Shown here one piece after another: positions 44,869 through 54,420 of a DNA stretch of 64,000 nt; position 1 is the stretch's first letter; each line of letters begins with the position of its first letter. The DNA comes from Aquimarina atlantica (GTDB lineage Bacteria > Bacteroidota > Bacteroidia > Flavobacteriales > Flavobacteriaceae), in assembly GCF_000626715.1 (NCBI RefSeq), contig NZ_AQRA01000011.1:1-64000 (forward strand), in the 5' to 3' direction. The position numbers and the translations under genes are program-made. The notes beneath the pieces are model-generated. The model was not told the DNA's origin. It searched no databases and was given only the letters and a program-made list of their open reading frames with translations.

Positions 44869-44950
44869 AAAATCACCTCAACCCCAGTGATTCAACTGAT
44901 AGGATGAACCCTTCAGTAAGCTGAATAGGACCCCTGAGAATGGTGATTTT
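44869..44950. terminator. Large nested palindrome, likely bidirectional terminator
   Basis: AAAATCACC (44869-44877) pairs with GGTGATTTT (44942-44950) and is followed by TTG. Inside are CTCA/TGAG and a small hairpin TTCAGTAAGCTGAA. It sits between two convergent genes. Confidence 0.55.
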
Positions 44951-45006
44951 TGTACTAAAAAAACCTTTCTTCATTTTATGCTGAAAAACAACAGAATTGA
45001 TGTTTC

Positions 45007-46113
45007 TTAAAAATCAAACCGTAACTGAATAATCTCTACCTCTTCTTTTTCTTTTTCCTTTTTCTTCTCCTTACCGGTATTGAGATTAGAGAGTGAAATC
45101 CCTAATAATCGAACAGAATCTTTCATCTTATCTTGATACAACAACTCTTTGGCTGTTTCTAATAAGATATCGGTATCACTTACAAAATAAGGCAATGTTT
45201 TACTACGGGTCTGTAGCGTAAAATCACTATATCTAATTTTTAGGGTCACCGTTCTACCAGCAACTTTACTTCGTTTAAGGCGTTTTTGAAGCTCTTCTGC
45301 AATACTTTCTAATCGCTCGAGCATATAAATTTCTGAAGCTATATTTTCGCTAAAGGTGCGCTCTGCTGCCAGGGATTTACGCTCGCGATTTGGTTTTACT
45401 TCGCTTAAATGAATTCCTCTTACAATACGGTAATAGTGCCCTCCTGATTTACCAAAATGTTGTGTAAGAAACTCCTCGGATTTTGATTTTAAGTCCTTTC
45501 CGGTATAAATACCCATTTGATACATTTTAGCCTGCGTAACTTTACCAACTCCATAGAATTTTTTAACATCCAAGCCTTCCAAAAACTCAATTACTTCTTC
45601 GGGGTTTACCGTTTTTTGTCCGTTAGGTTTATTATAGTCACTTGCTACTTTAGCAATAAACTTATTGATCGATATTCCTGCAGAAGCAGTTAATCCAACT
45701 TCATCAAAAATCTGTTTTCTAATTTCCTGAGCAATAAGTGTTGCACTGGGATTTCCTTTTTTATTCTCGGTAACATCCAGATAAGCCTCATCTAGCGATA
45801 AAGGCTCTACCAAATCTGTATACTCAAAAAATATCTTCCTGATTCGAGAAGAAATTTCCTGATACCGATCAAATCGAGGTCGAACAAAAATCAGATCAGG
45901 GCAAAGTTTCCTTGCTTTAAAACCAGGCATAGCAGATCGTACACCAAATACGCGGGCTTCATAACTGGCTGCACTAACCACACCTCGTTTTCCACCACCA
46001 CCAACAGCTAACGGCTTTCCTCTAAGTTCGGGATTGTCGAATTGCTCTACCGAAGCATAGAATGCGTCCATATCTACATGTATGATTTTTCTATATGTAC
46101 CCAACTCTTCCAC
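45007..46113 (-). CDS. dinB: DNA polymerase IV (Y family)
   Basis: This translesion polymerase copies damaged templates. The 368-residue product shows the catalytic motifs IIHVDMDAFYASVEQ (about residue 10), AASYEARVFGVRSAM, and SLDEAYLDVT (about 102-111) with the metal-binding acidic pair, then the little-finger domain (KPNRERKSLAAERTFSENI). The C terminus ends in QLRFDF, close to a beta-clamp binding peptide. The start is a GTG at 46113, since no ATG lies before the catalytic Asp region. A TATTTTTG box at 46118-46125 would leave almost no leader. Confidence 0.93.
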   Translation of the reverse strand: MEELGTYRKIIHVDMDAFYASVEQFDNPELRGKPLAVGGGGKRGVVSAASYEARVFGVRSAMPGFKARKLCPDLIFVRPRFDRYQEISSRIRKIFFEYTDLVEPLSLDEAYLDVTENKKGNPSATLIAQEIRKQIFDEVGLTASAGISINKFIAKVASDYNKPNGQKTVNPEEVIEFLEGLDVKKFYGVGKVTQAKMYQMGIYTGKDLKSKSEEFLTQHFGKSGGHYYRIVRGIHLSEVKPNRERKSLAAERTFSENIASEIYMLERLESIAEELQKRLKRSKVAGRTVTLKIRYSDFTLQTRSKTLPYFVSDTDILLETAKELLYQDKMKDSVRLLGISLSNLNTGKEKKKEKEKEEVEIIQLRFDF

Positions 46114-46211
46114 AATACAAAAATAATAGATATTGATGATCCAAATTATAATATCTTTATCTCTGATTATAAAACATTTCTACATCGTCTGAAATAACCG
46201 AATAATTAATC

Positions 46212-46679
46212 ATGATTGAAATAGAACGTAAATTCCTGGTAACCTCTGAAACGTTTAAAAATGAAGCACAAAAAAGTACACTCATCAAACAAGGGTTTCT
46301 AAATACTGATCCGGCACGAACGGTTCGTATACGAATCAAAGGAAAATATGCCTTTATCACCGTAAAAGGAATCGGTAACACTTCGGGAACTTCACGATTT
46401 GAATGGGAAAAAGAAATTGACGTATCAGAAGCAGAGCAATTAATGCCTTTATGCGAAAAAGGAATCATAGAAAAAATACGCTACGAAATCCCTCTGGGAA
46501 ATCATACCTATGAAGTTGATGAGTTCTTTGGAGAAAACAAAGGTCTTATCATAGCCGAAATTGAATTAGACAACGAAAATGAAACATTCCTAAAGCCAGA
46601 TTGGTTAGAAAAAGAAGTTACAGGAGATAGAAGATATTATAATTCTCAATTAAGTAAAAAGCCATACAAAACCTGGTAA
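46212..46679 (+). CDS. CYTH-domain protein (triphosphatase-like)
   Basis: The 155-residue product starts with the signature IEIERKFLV (ExExK), then VRIRIKGKYAFITVKG and EIEKE-like acidic strand pairs, and ends with the EVDEFFGENKGLIIAEIEL strands typical of the triphosphate tunnel fold. Family members hydrolyse inorganic triphosphate or thiamine triphosphate; bacterial forms of this size often act on tripolyphosphate. It is 20 bp upstream of the SH3 lipoprotein gene. Confidence 0.9.
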   Translation: MIEIERKFLVTSETFKNEAQKSTLIKQGFLNTDPARTVRIRIKGKYAFITVKGIGNTSGTSRFEWEKEIDVSEAEQLMPLCEKGIIEKIRYEIPLGNHTYEVDEFFGENKGLIIAEIELDNENETFLKPDWLEKEVTGDRRYYNSQLSKKPYKTW

Positions 46680-46699
46680 ATATTTTAAAAACTAATAGA

Positions 46700-47752
46700 A
46701 TGAAGAAGCTTTTAAATCTGATTATGTTACTACTTATTTTTCTTTCTTTTTTGAATTGCAAAGATCCCAGAAGTACAAAAAATCAGCAGAGTGAGAATAA
46801 AGATGATTATCAAAATAACATAGAAGTAACTTCAAAAAAAATTGACAGTACTATAGTTCATTATGTAACTGCTATTAGCGGACTTAGTGTACGAAAACAG
46901 CCTGATATTAATTCTGAAAAGATAAGTACTTTGGAATATGGAACCCCTGTTGAAATTATTGAAGAGACTCGCCAAACTTTTCAGGTTAAAGAAGACGCGA
47001 AAACAATTGATGGTAAATGGGTGCTAATAGATTCAAAAGAAACTACCAGGATAAAAGGCTACGTTTTCGATGGGTTCTTAACTACAAAAAACCCAATGCC
47101 ATATCGATTATCTAACGCCGATTTAAACTCTACTCGTTCTTACAATAAGAATAGTGATATAGATAAATATCTTATTTTAGAGTTAATTTCAAAAAAAACT
47201 TATGAAGATTTAAAACAAAGGCAAAACAACTTCATAGCTATTAGAAAAGATACATTAGAGATCAAAAAAAGTAATGGTAAAATAGATTTACCCACTGATA
47301 AGGGTGTTATTACATTGCTAGATATAAGAGAAAAAGATATGGGTGATGTATCTTATCATTATTTAGGAGTTATCGATAGTTTAAATACCTATGTGATTCA
47401 AGGAAATTATATAGGGTATAGTGAACATTTACTAATTAATAAAGCTACTGCCAAAAGAGATACTCTTGCCGAAAAACCAATTATTTCGCCAAATTGGAAA
47501 AAAATGATCACCGCTTCTATAGATGGGCAAACTATAGAACCAACAGATCTACAGTTATTTGATATAGAAAAAAGTAATATTATACCGAGGTTGATAGTTA
47601 ATTTTATAGGATGGTTCCATTCACAAGAAGAAGGTAGTATTTTTTGGATAAACAAAGACGAGTTTTGCATGAAAATAATGTCATTACAACATGCCGAAAA
47701 TAAAGGATTCGAAGAACATTGCTATCAATATATAAAAATAAAAGTATTATAA
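46700..47752 (+). CDS. Lipoprotein with bacterial SH3 domain
   Basis: A lipoprotein signal (residues 1-20, LLIFLSFLNC) is followed by an SH3b domain (about residues 50-125: VTAISGLSVRKQPDINSEKI, then YGTPVEIIEE and KGYVFDGFL). The remaining 220 residues are of unknown fold with many charged turns. SH3b domains usually bind peptidoglycan or peptides in the periplasm. It is co-directional with and close to the CYTH gene, so likely in the same transcript. Confidence 0.8.
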   Translation: MKKLLNLIMLLLIFLSFLNCKDPRSTKNQQSENKDDYQNNIEVTSKKIDSTIVHYVTAISGLSVRKQPDINSEKISTLEYGTPVEIIEETRQTFQVKEDAKTIDGKWVLIDSKETTRIKGYVFDGFLTTKNPMPYRLSNADLNSTRSYNKNSDIDKYLILELISKKTYEDLKQRQNNFIAIRKDTLEIKKSNGKIDLPTDKGVITLLDIREKDMGDVSYHYLGVIDSLNTYVIQGNYIGYSEHLLINKATAKRDTLAEKPIISPNWKKMITASIDGQTIEPTDLQLFDIEKSNIIPRLIVNFIGWFHSQEEGSIFWINKDEFCMKIMSLQHAENKGFEEHCYQYIKIKVL

Positions 47753-47969
47753 TTAATAATCATTTTGTTAAACAAATATACACCTCAATTTTCTTTCTCA
47801 ATCAAGTAAAAACCTCACTTTTTATGGTAAAAAAGCAAAGCCAATAGGTTTTTAGCTTTGATTAACATTATCTTAAAAAATCTTAACAAAAGAGTAACAT
47901 GTACTATTGGTAAGGTATGCCAGAAGAATACGGCTAAGCATACTCGATTTATTAACCAAAATTAGAGTT

Positions 47970-48875
47970 ATGTTACACAAATCTAAAAGATCCCTATTAG
48001 GGATCACATTATGTATTTTCCCATTTTTAAATGTTATAGGGCAGATTCCTGTAAATGGGTTTTACCCTAAAAAGAATTCTTTTACATTAGCACCTAGTTA
48101 TGGATACAAAAGTTATGATCAATTCTATAGGGGATCTACATTATCTGAAGGAAATCCTGCTGGTTTAGGAGAAATTTCTTCATCTATTATCTCTTTTTAT
48201 AGTCAATATGCCATCACAAACTGGTTATCTACAACCGTTACCCTACCATATATTAGTGTCGAAAGTGAAGATGAAGCACTTGATCCCGTTCAAAATGTAG
48301 CACAGATAGATGGTATTCAGGATTTAGGGATTTTTCTGAAAGCTAAAGTTCTGGAGAAAAAATTTGACAACTTTTCTCAAATAACCCTGGGAGGTGCTTC
48401 TGGGGTGACATTTCCTGTAGGCAATTATAAAGGAGGAGGCGTACTTTCTCTAGGTAACGAAGCTATCACTGTCAATGGTTCAGCTATATTTCAGTATAGC
48501 ACTCCGTTTAAAATATTTAGTGAACTACAATTAGGATATAGTATACGTAACAGTAATAATTTTGATATTCCTAATGCTATGTTATATAGCGCCAAAATAG
48601 GGTACTATAATGAATTTCTTTATGTACATGCTAAACTTGACATACAAGATTCTATGTCGGGATATGATATTGGCACTCCAGAATTTGCCAATGCAGGAGG
48701 ACCTGCTATTTTGCCAGAAACCGAAGTAGATTTCACCAATCTTTCTTTCGATTTTTATGTCCCCGTTTACAAAAACACTTTAGGTGTTTCTGCTGGTTAC
48801 GGCACTACTCTAGATGGTAGAAATTATAATAAAGAATCTGTTTTTTCATTTGGATTAGTATATACCTCGAAGTAG
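47970..48875 (+). CDS. Outer-membrane beta-barrel/transporter-like protein
   Basis: The 301-residue product from the ATG at 47970 has a signal peptide (MLHKSKRSLLGITLCIFPFL, cleavage near VIGQ) and a series of amphipathic strands with a terminal aromatic-rich strand (FSFGLVYTSK). Phrases such as TVTLPYISVE and LGGASGVTFPVGNYKGGG resemble the family often labelled transporter or MetA-pathway of phenol degradation, an outer-membrane channel-like group. Substrate unknown. A longer reading from 47907 is rejected because it would precede the signal peptide. An inverted repeat GTATGC/GCATAC (47915-47920, 47938-47943) lies in the leader. Confidence 0.7.
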   Translation: MLHKSKRSLLGITLCIFPFLNVIGQIPVNGFYPKKNSFTLAPSYGYKSYDQFYRGSTLSEGNPAGLGEISSSIISFYSQYAITNWLSTTVTLPYISVESEDEALDPVQNVAQIDGIQDLGIFLKAKVLEKKFDNFSQITLGGASGVTFPVGNYKGGGVLSLGNEAITVNGSAIFQYSTPFKIFSELQLGYSIRNSNNFDIPNAMLYSAKIGYYNEFLYVHAKLDIQDSMSGYDIGTPEFANAGGPAILPETEVDFTNLSFDFYVPVYKNTLGVSAGYGTTLDGRNYNKESVFSFGLVYTSK

Positions 48876-48893
48876 CATATTTAAAAAAGAATA

Positions 48894-48922
48894 ACTCCCA
48901 TCAATATAACTTGGTGGGATTA
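48894..48922. terminator. Weak hairpin between convergent genes
   Basis: CTCCCATCA and TGGTGGGAT pair imperfectly around a short loop, followed by TATCTT. It may end the outer-membrane protein transcript. Confidence 0.3.
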
Positions 48923-48959
48923 TCTTAACATAGATATGAGTTATAACCTAATGTGCAAG

Positions 48960-49361
48960 TCACACACTTTCTAATAGCGACTCTAATTGTTCTTCATTAA
49001 TGGGTTTAATAAGGTAGCCAGAAACCAATTCAAATTCTTTAGCTTTTTCTGTATCTGTTGGATTGTCTGACGATGATAAGATATAAATAATAATCTCTTT
49101 TTTAATTTCTGGAGTGATTGTAACAAATTCTTCCAAAAACCCCCAGCCATCCATAACAGGCATATTTATGTCTAGTAAAATTAAATCTGGTAATTTCTCT
49201 ATTTTTCCAATTGTTGATCTTATAAAATTAATACCCTCTTCTCCGTTAGAAAACACAAGTAGCTTTTGATTCGGACTAAGCTTATGTACGATTTTTTTTA
49301 TGATAAACTGGTGAATATTATCATCATCTATAAGACATAAAATATGGTTCTCCTTACTCAT
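48960..49361 (-). CDS. Response regulator, single receiver domain
   Basis: The 133-residue product is a lone CheY-like receiver: acidic pocket LIDDDNIHQ (residues 10-14), phospho-acceptor D64 in LILLDINMPVMDGW, switch residue in YILSSSDNP, and the conserved lysine in GYLIKPINEEQ. No output domain follows, so it acts through protein contacts. Its start overlaps the stop of the histidine kinase gene by 4 bp (ATGA), which couples their translation and marks the kinase as partner. Confidence 0.9.
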   Translation of the reverse strand: MSKENHILCLIDDDNIHQFIIKKIVHKLSPNQKLLVFSNGEEGINFIRSTIGKIEKLPDLILLDINMPVMDGWGFLEEFVTITPEIKKEIIIYILSSSDNPTDTEKAKEFELVSGYLIKPINEEQLESLLESV

Positions 49362-50806
49362 AACACAATATTTATAGTAAATTTAGTTCCTTTACCAAGC
49401 TCGCTATCAATAGCTATCGTTCCTTTTAAGGCTTCAATCTGAGATTTGATTATAAAAAGACCTAGTCCTTTGGCGCTAGCATTTTTATGAAACGTTTTTC
49501 TAAACCCGAACACTTTGTCTCCATATTTCTTTAGGTCAATCCCTAACCCATTATCACTAAAAATTAGTCGAATTCTATTATTTATTTTTTCTGAAGAAAT
49601 ATGAATAACAGGTTTTCTTTCTGAAGAACAATATTTTAACGAGTTTGAAATAAGATTAAGAAATATACTTCTTAGATAAGCAATCGAATAGGAAATTTCT
49701 TCAACCTTAAAATCAGTAATAATTTTTGCCTGAGTCTCCATGATTTTTGCACTTAATTGCCTTTTTACTTCTATACATGTTTCTTCAAGAGAAATATTCT
49801 GAATCGTCATATCTGTAGATTCGTTAATCTGTACCACATTTATCAAATCTTTCATGGTTTTATTAAGTACTTCTGCAGAATTTTTGATCATATCTGTGTA
49901 GTTCATTTGCTCTTCGGTAAGTGCACTTTCTTCCAAAAATTTGGTAAGCATAAAGATATTAGCAACAGGTGATCTTAAGTTATGCGAGGTAATATAGGCG
50001 TAGTCTTCTAACTGCTTATTTTTTGCTATCAATTCTTGTAACGTTGCTTCTATTTTTTGTTCTTGTCTGATTGCTTTTGTAATATCTCTGGCAATTCCAA
50101 ACACTTCTCCGGTATGATCCAGTGCAGTAGCGTTCCAATCTAACCAAACAATTTCTCCTGTTTTAGTAAGATATCTATTTCTAAAATTAAATATAGTAGT
50201 ACCATCAAATTGTTTTGCTGCTTCTGCAACAGTATTTTGTTGATCATCTGGATGCACAAATGCCAAATAAGGCTTATCCATTAATTCTGTTTCGGTATAC
50301 CCCATAGTTTTACTCCATTGCGGGTTCAATTTGGTAAAATATCCTTCAGGGTTTGAAATCGTTATTAAATCCTGACTTAAGTTAAATAAATCTTCTAATT
50401 GTCTATTTTTAAGTTTTAGAGCAATCAAATCTGCTTCTATAGAAGATTTTTCTGTTTTTCTTTGTGTTATATCTTTTGCTATTAACAAAAAGCCTTCTTT
50501 ATACCCTATCCTGGTTATAATCGATTCTAACCATATGATATCTCCCATTTTACTGATAAGTCTAACCGTAAATGGCTCAGAATTCGGAGCTTGCATTCTA
50601 TTCTCGATCACTTGTTTGGCTTTACTCCTATCTTCGTAGTGTATTAAAGTTAAATAAGGAATATTTAACAATTCCTTTTTACCATATCCCAATAAAACAG
50701 ACCACTGAGGGTTTGACTCAACAAAATATCCATTATCATTTACTATTGTGATAAGATCATTATTGAGTACATTTTTTTTTATATATACAGAACTTGTTTT
50801 CATCAT
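49358..50806 (-). CDS. PAS-domain sensor histidine kinase
   Basis: The 482-residue product has no membrane segment. Two PAS domains (about residues 12-115 and 142-245, each with the NPQW and PYL.F.H..D pattern) precede a HisKA domain with His275 in YITSHNLRSPVANIF. The ATPase domain has the N box FLNLISNSLKY and G boxes SDNGLGIDLKKYGDKVFGF and GLGLFIIKSQIE. It is a soluble sensor, possibly of redox or small ligands. It heads a two-gene operon with the lone receiver. A second ATG one codon later is possible. Confidence 0.9.
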   Translation of the reverse strand: MMKTSSVYIKKNVLNNDLITIVNDNGYFVESNPQWSVLLGYGKKELLNIPYLTLIHYEDRSKAKQVIENRMQAPNSEPFTVRLISKMGDIIWLESIITRIGYKEGFLLIAKDITQRKTEKSSIEADLIALKLKNRQLEDLFNLSQDLITISNPEGYFTKLNPQWSKTMGYTETELMDKPYLAFVHPDDQQNTVAEAAKQFDGTTIFNFRNRYLTKTGEIVWLDWNATALDHTGEVFGIARDITKAIRQEQKIEATLQELIAKNKQLEDYAYITSHNLRSPVANIFMLTKFLEESALTEEQMNYTDMIKNSAEVLNKTMKDLINVVQINESTDMTIQNISLEETCIEVKRQLSAKIMETQAKIITDFKVEEISYSIAYLRSIFLNLISNSLKYCSSERKPVIHISSEKINNRIRLIFSDNGLGIDLKKYGDKVFGFRKTFHKNASAKGLGLFIIKSQIEALKGTIAIDSELGKGTKFTINIVL

Positions 50807-51324
50807 ATTTTCATTACAGCATTATATAAAATTTTGACATTGAAATTTATTAATGAGGTAGCCTAATAAACTATCATTGTAGTTATTTCGTTTTTAATAT
50901 TTAGATATTAAAAAACCGGTCTCAGGGTAAGGTAAAACATTAGAATAATAGGGATATAATGTTTATATTAAAGTTACTACAATAACACAACATAAACAAC
51001 TGTAAATCAATAATAAAAAAAATAAAATTTACATCTTCTAAAAGACATCAACAGAAAATTGTATTATTTGGATATATCACCAAATATTCCTGATCTATTA
51101 TAAACCTAGCGTTTTCTACGTATCATATACCCTATATTCATACAAATAAGAATATCATTTTAGTTGGCTTAAAATATCATTTCTAATACTAAAAAAAGAA
51201 GAGGAAATAGTATCTATATCGGTTTAAACTACCATCTAACTCTATTTTGATCGCTAAATAATCCCTTCAAGTTCAAGTAAAATTCATTATTTTAACCCCA
51301 CAAATCGCTAAAAGCTTCATTAAC
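50807..51324. other. 518-bp intergenic region
   Basis: No gene, array or strong hairpin was seen. The sequence is AT-rich between two divergent genes and probably holds both promoters, but no perfect TAnnTTTG box was found. Confidence 0.4.
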
Positions 51325-51831
51325 ATGAAAAAACTACTCATATTTTTTGCTTTACTATTCCTTTTCTCTTGTAAACAACAATCTAAAGAAGAAAGCATCC
51401 TACAATCGGAGAGTATAAAAGAGGTTACTGAAGAAATAAAACCTTCGGCAAAATCAATCAAAGAAAAGTTGAAAAAAGACGGGTTTAAGATCTTTGATTA
51501 TATAGATGAAGAAACCGGAGATACTGTAATTATGCAACAATATTTTATTGCTTTCTTAAAAAAAGGCCCTAATCGTTCTCAAAATAAGGAAGAAGCCGAC
51601 AGTTTACAAAAATTACACCTCGGACATCTTGGTAGAATGTATAAAGAAGGGTATGCCGATATTTCGGGACCTTTTGGAGATGATGGTGATATACGTGGAA
51701 TCACAATTTACAATACACCGACACAAAAAATGGCAGATAGCTTGGCTAACATGGATCCCATGGTAAAATCCGGCCGTTTAATTATCGAAATACATCCGTG
51801 GTGGGCTGCAAAAGGGTTTCCTTTGAGATAA
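51325..51831 (+). CDS. Lipoprotein with YciI-like domain
   Basis: The 168-residue product has a lipoprotein signal (MKKLLIFFALLFLFSC, Cys16) and a charged linker. A YCII-related alpha/beta domain (about residues 70-168) shows the family histidine and aspartate region LQKLHLGHLGRMYKEG, followed by DISGPFGDDGDIRGI and the C-terminal WWAAKGFPLR. YciI domains are small ferredoxin-like folds with a putative His-Asp active site. A membrane-anchored version is less common. A hairpin at 51839-51886 follows. Confidence 0.85.
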   Translation: MKKLLIFFALLFLFSCKQQSKEESILQSESIKEVTEEIKPSAKSIKEKLKKDGFKIFDYIDEETGDTVIMQQYFIAFLKKGPNRSQNKEEADSLQKLHLGHLGRMYKEGYADISGPFGDDGDIRGITIYNTPTQKMADSLANMDPMVKSGRLIIEIHPWWAAKGFPLR

Positions 51832-51838
51832 GTAAATT

Positions 51839-51886
51839 AAAAAGAGTGAGTTCCTGATAAAACTCAGAAATCCCACTCTCTTTTTC
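51839..51886. terminator. Terminator-like hairpin
   Basis: AAAAAGAGTG pairs imperfectly with CACTCTCTTTTT, with an inner GAGTT/AACTC stem. It separates two convergent genes and ends in a T run. Confidence 0.6.
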
Positions 51887-51902
51887 ATATTTTACATACT
51901 AA

Positions 51903-51915
51903 GCTAGCTAGTTTG
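51903..51915. repeat. 13-bp direct repeat, left copy (GCTAGCTAGTTTG)
   Basis: An identical copy lies at 54253-54265. The two flank the protease gene, with this one only 4 bp past its stop codon. Confidence 0.6.
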
Positions 51916-51918
51916 ATT

Positions 51919-54210
51919 TTATCGCTTCACAAAGCGTTTAGTATATTGATTTTTCCCATCGGTAAATTTCAAGAAATAGATTCCTTGTTTTAAATTTCCG
52001 ACGTTTATAGTTGATCTATTTTTACCTGTTTCCGAGATAATTGTTTTTCCTACAATATCTATTACCGAATACGAGACTTCTTCAAACCCTGAGTTGAACG
52101 ATACATTAAGTATATCTCTTGCCGGATTAGGATAAAGCGTTACATTATTATTTTGTTTTGCAGCAACCGATCCACCAATCACAACAGTATAATCTTCGAC
52201 TTCTCCATAATTAAATGACCCACAAGGAGAAGGAGATGTACTATATCTCATGATAACTCGCATTCTTGTAGCTCCATTGCTAGCAGACGAGGGTACGGTA
52301 AAACTTCCGCTTACAGTTGTGTTTTGGGTTGCAGATTGTGTCCAAACCTGTTCTCCGGCATCTGTAAAATCACCATCTTGATTATAATCTATCCACACTC
52401 TATATGCTTCATTATATGTCGTACCGGTCCAGGTAGGTGTCACTGTAATGGTATTTGAGCTTCCTTTGGATAGATTTGTAGATTCTGATGTAAAATCGCT
52501 ATATCCTCCACTTCCTGCGGTAGAAGTTTTATCAATAGATCCTAGTTGAACTCTACTAATATATTCTTCAGAGGCATTATTTCCATTTGCAGAACAATAG
52601 GTAACTCCACCACCGCCTGTAGTGGTCACATTAACGGTATTACTAAATCCAGAAATGTTTCCAGCTGCATCTTTGGCCTTTACTCTAAATTGGTATGCAG
52701 TATTAGCCGTTAATCCCGTAATATTTGCTGAAGTACCTGTTACTGATGTAGCAATTGAGTTTCCTTGATACACATCATACCCAGTTACACCAACGTTATC
52801 GGTAGAGGCATTCCATGAAAGTGATACCGAGGTCGCTGTAACATTAGAGGCACTTAATCCAGCAGGAGTAGAAGGTGCCTGTGTATCTCCACCACTCCCT
52901 GGGTTATGTCCATCTACTATTTTGGTAGTACATCCAGGAGCCAGCCACTGGCAAATATTTGGATAGGTTACAGACAAACGTCCGTACCAATCTTCCAGGT
53001 CATTGCCGCAAGCAGCATATCCACCATGTAACTGCCCAACTATTCTTTTGTTCTGATCAAATAACCCTGAACCCGAGGACCCTCCTTCGGTGGTTCCATC
53101 GTTCCAATCCTGAATTCTCCAGTGAGTAGTTCCTGATCCTGGTGCTCCACGATACTTTGAAATTGTAGGTGCATCATTATCAAATGATATTTTTTTCACA
53201 TCTCCTGCCGGGTGATGAATAGCCGTTGTTTTGGTAGGAGTATTTCCTGTGGCATCCCATCCAGAATAATATACATTATAACTTGAAGGAGGTGTAGACG
53301 AAAGTTTTAATAATGCATAATCAGAACTCGATCCGCTATCCATCATCTGTGAACCAGAAATAGACTGACTTGTGGATCCATCAGAGTTATTGGTACACCC
53401 TGGAGATTCATAATTAAATACAAAAACCCAATTGGTCACATCACGACCCGAAGTACAGTGATTTGCTGTTAAAAAGTAAGGCGTTCCGTTGTTAGCAGTG
53501 TTGTTCATTAAAGATCCAGAACACCATCTGGTTCCGTTTCCTAAAATTACTAATGCAACAGATCTAATTTGATCTCTCCATGGATCTCCTTCTGAACAAA
53601 TTACATTGTTATTACAAGATCCAGAATCTCCAAAGTTTTTTGCCATACTCATTATTCCTCTATAATCATGTGCAACTGTAGAAATGTTTAACTCTGGTTG
53701 TTGTTTTACCTGAGCCGGTTGAAAATATTCTACTATGATTTTATCTCCTTTTACAGGAGCTAAACCTAAGCGTTTTGAGCTTTTATTATTAGCAGAAGTA
53801 AATGCTCCGCGAACATCAGATTTGTCTCTGTTATAGACAAATAATTTACCTCCTTCAGGAATTTTGAAATTCGAAAAAGTAAGGTTAAGCGACAGTGCTC
53901 CTTTTGATTCGATCTCAATCAGCCAATACTTGTCACCTTTCGAATTGGTATACCATTTTCCAGAATTTTTTGGATTAAGATTCGTTTTATGAGCATACGC
54001 AAAACGCATTGGTACGTCTTTACTTGATTCTAATGCATCTTCTTTGAGTAGTTTAGCTACATCCAGTTTAGGTAATGTGACACCAGGAATTTGGCTTGAT
54101 TTAGAAACACGTTCATTCGAGAACAAAGGTTCTCCTCCCTGGCCTATTTGGGAATAGGCGGTAATGCTTGAACATAACAATATGACAAGCAATAAAATTG
54201 CATTTTTCAT
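51919..54210 (-). CDS. Secreted lysyl-endopeptidase-like protease with FN3, GEVED and T9SS domains
   Basis: The 763-residue product has a signal peptide (residues 1-20), a propeptide of about 180 residues, and a chymotrypsin-fold protease of the Achromobacter protease I type with His251 (TANHC), Asp297 (SSDYALLKL) and Ser379 (GGSSGSGLF) and several paired Cys. A fibronectin type III domain follows at about 445-530 (TPAGLSASNVTATSVSLSWN), then a GEVED domain (VWIDYNQDGDFTDAGEQVW to YGEVEDYTV), and a type A T9SS sorting domain (LYPNPARDILNVSF, ending YTKRFVKR). It is probably released or surface attached and cuts after Lys. The gene is flanked by 13-bp direct repeats. Confidence 0.92.
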   Translation of the reverse strand: MKNAILLLVILLCSSITAYSQIGQGGEPLFSNERVSKSSQIPGVTLPKLDVAKLLKEDALESSKDVPMRFAYAHKTNLNPKNSGKWYTNSKGDKYWLIEIESKGALSLNLTFSNFKIPEGGKLFVYNRDKSDVRGAFTSANNKSSKRLGLAPVKGDKIIVEYFQPAQVKQQPELNISTVAHDYRGIMSMAKNFGDSGSCNNNVICSEGDPWRDQIRSVALVILGNGTRWCSGSLMNNTANNGTPYFLTANHCTSGRDVTNWVFVFNYESPGCTNNSDGSTSQSISGSQMMDSGSSSDYALLKLSSTPPSSYNVYYSGWDATGNTPTKTTAIHHPAGDVKKISFDNDAPTISKYRGAPGSGTTHWRIQDWNDGTTEGGSSGSGLFDQNKRIVGQLHGGYAACGNDLEDWYGRLSVTYPNICQWLAPGCTTKIVDGHNPGSGGDTQAPSTPAGLSASNVTATSVSLSWNASTDNVGVTGYDVYQGNSIATSVTGTSANITGLTANTAYQFRVKAKDAAGNISGFSNTVNVTTTGGGGVTYCSANGNNASEEYISRVQLGSIDKTSTAGSGGYSDFTSESTNLSKGSSNTITVTPTWTGTTYNEAYRVWIDYNQDGDFTDAGEQVWTQSATQNTTVSGSFTVPSSASNGATRMRVIMRYSTSPSPCGSFNYGEVEDYTVVIGGSVAAKQNNNVTLYPNPARDILNVSFNSGFEEVSYSVIDIVGKTIISETGKNRSTINVGNLKQGIYFLKFTDGKNQYTKRFVKR

Positions 54211-54252
54211 TGGTTTTAAGAGTTAAGTTTGAGTTATACGTTAATAATTAAC

Positions 54253-54265
54253 GCTAGCTAGTTTG
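54253..54265. repeat. 13-bp direct repeat, right copy (GCTAGCTAGTTTG)
   Basis: It is identical to 51903-51915 and lies 42 bp upstream of the protease start. The tetranucleotide CTAG is repeated in it, which makes a chance match less likely. Confidence 0.6.
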
Positions 54266-54420
54266 TAAAATGTTGATTCTAAGATAGCAAGACAATTGTT
54301 CAAAATTTAACAATTTTAATGTTTTAACACAAAATTGCAGTATTTTATATATTTATTAACAATCTCATTATAAGACTGTTTACGCGAAAAAAACAGAAGA
54401 ATTACGGGATTAAATCAAAA

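Noticed and set aside
47915..47943. tRNA-like or riboswitch-like structure upstream of the outer-membrane protein gene
   Set aside because: Only a 6-bp inverted repeat is visible; no conserved tRNA or known riboswitch motif was found.
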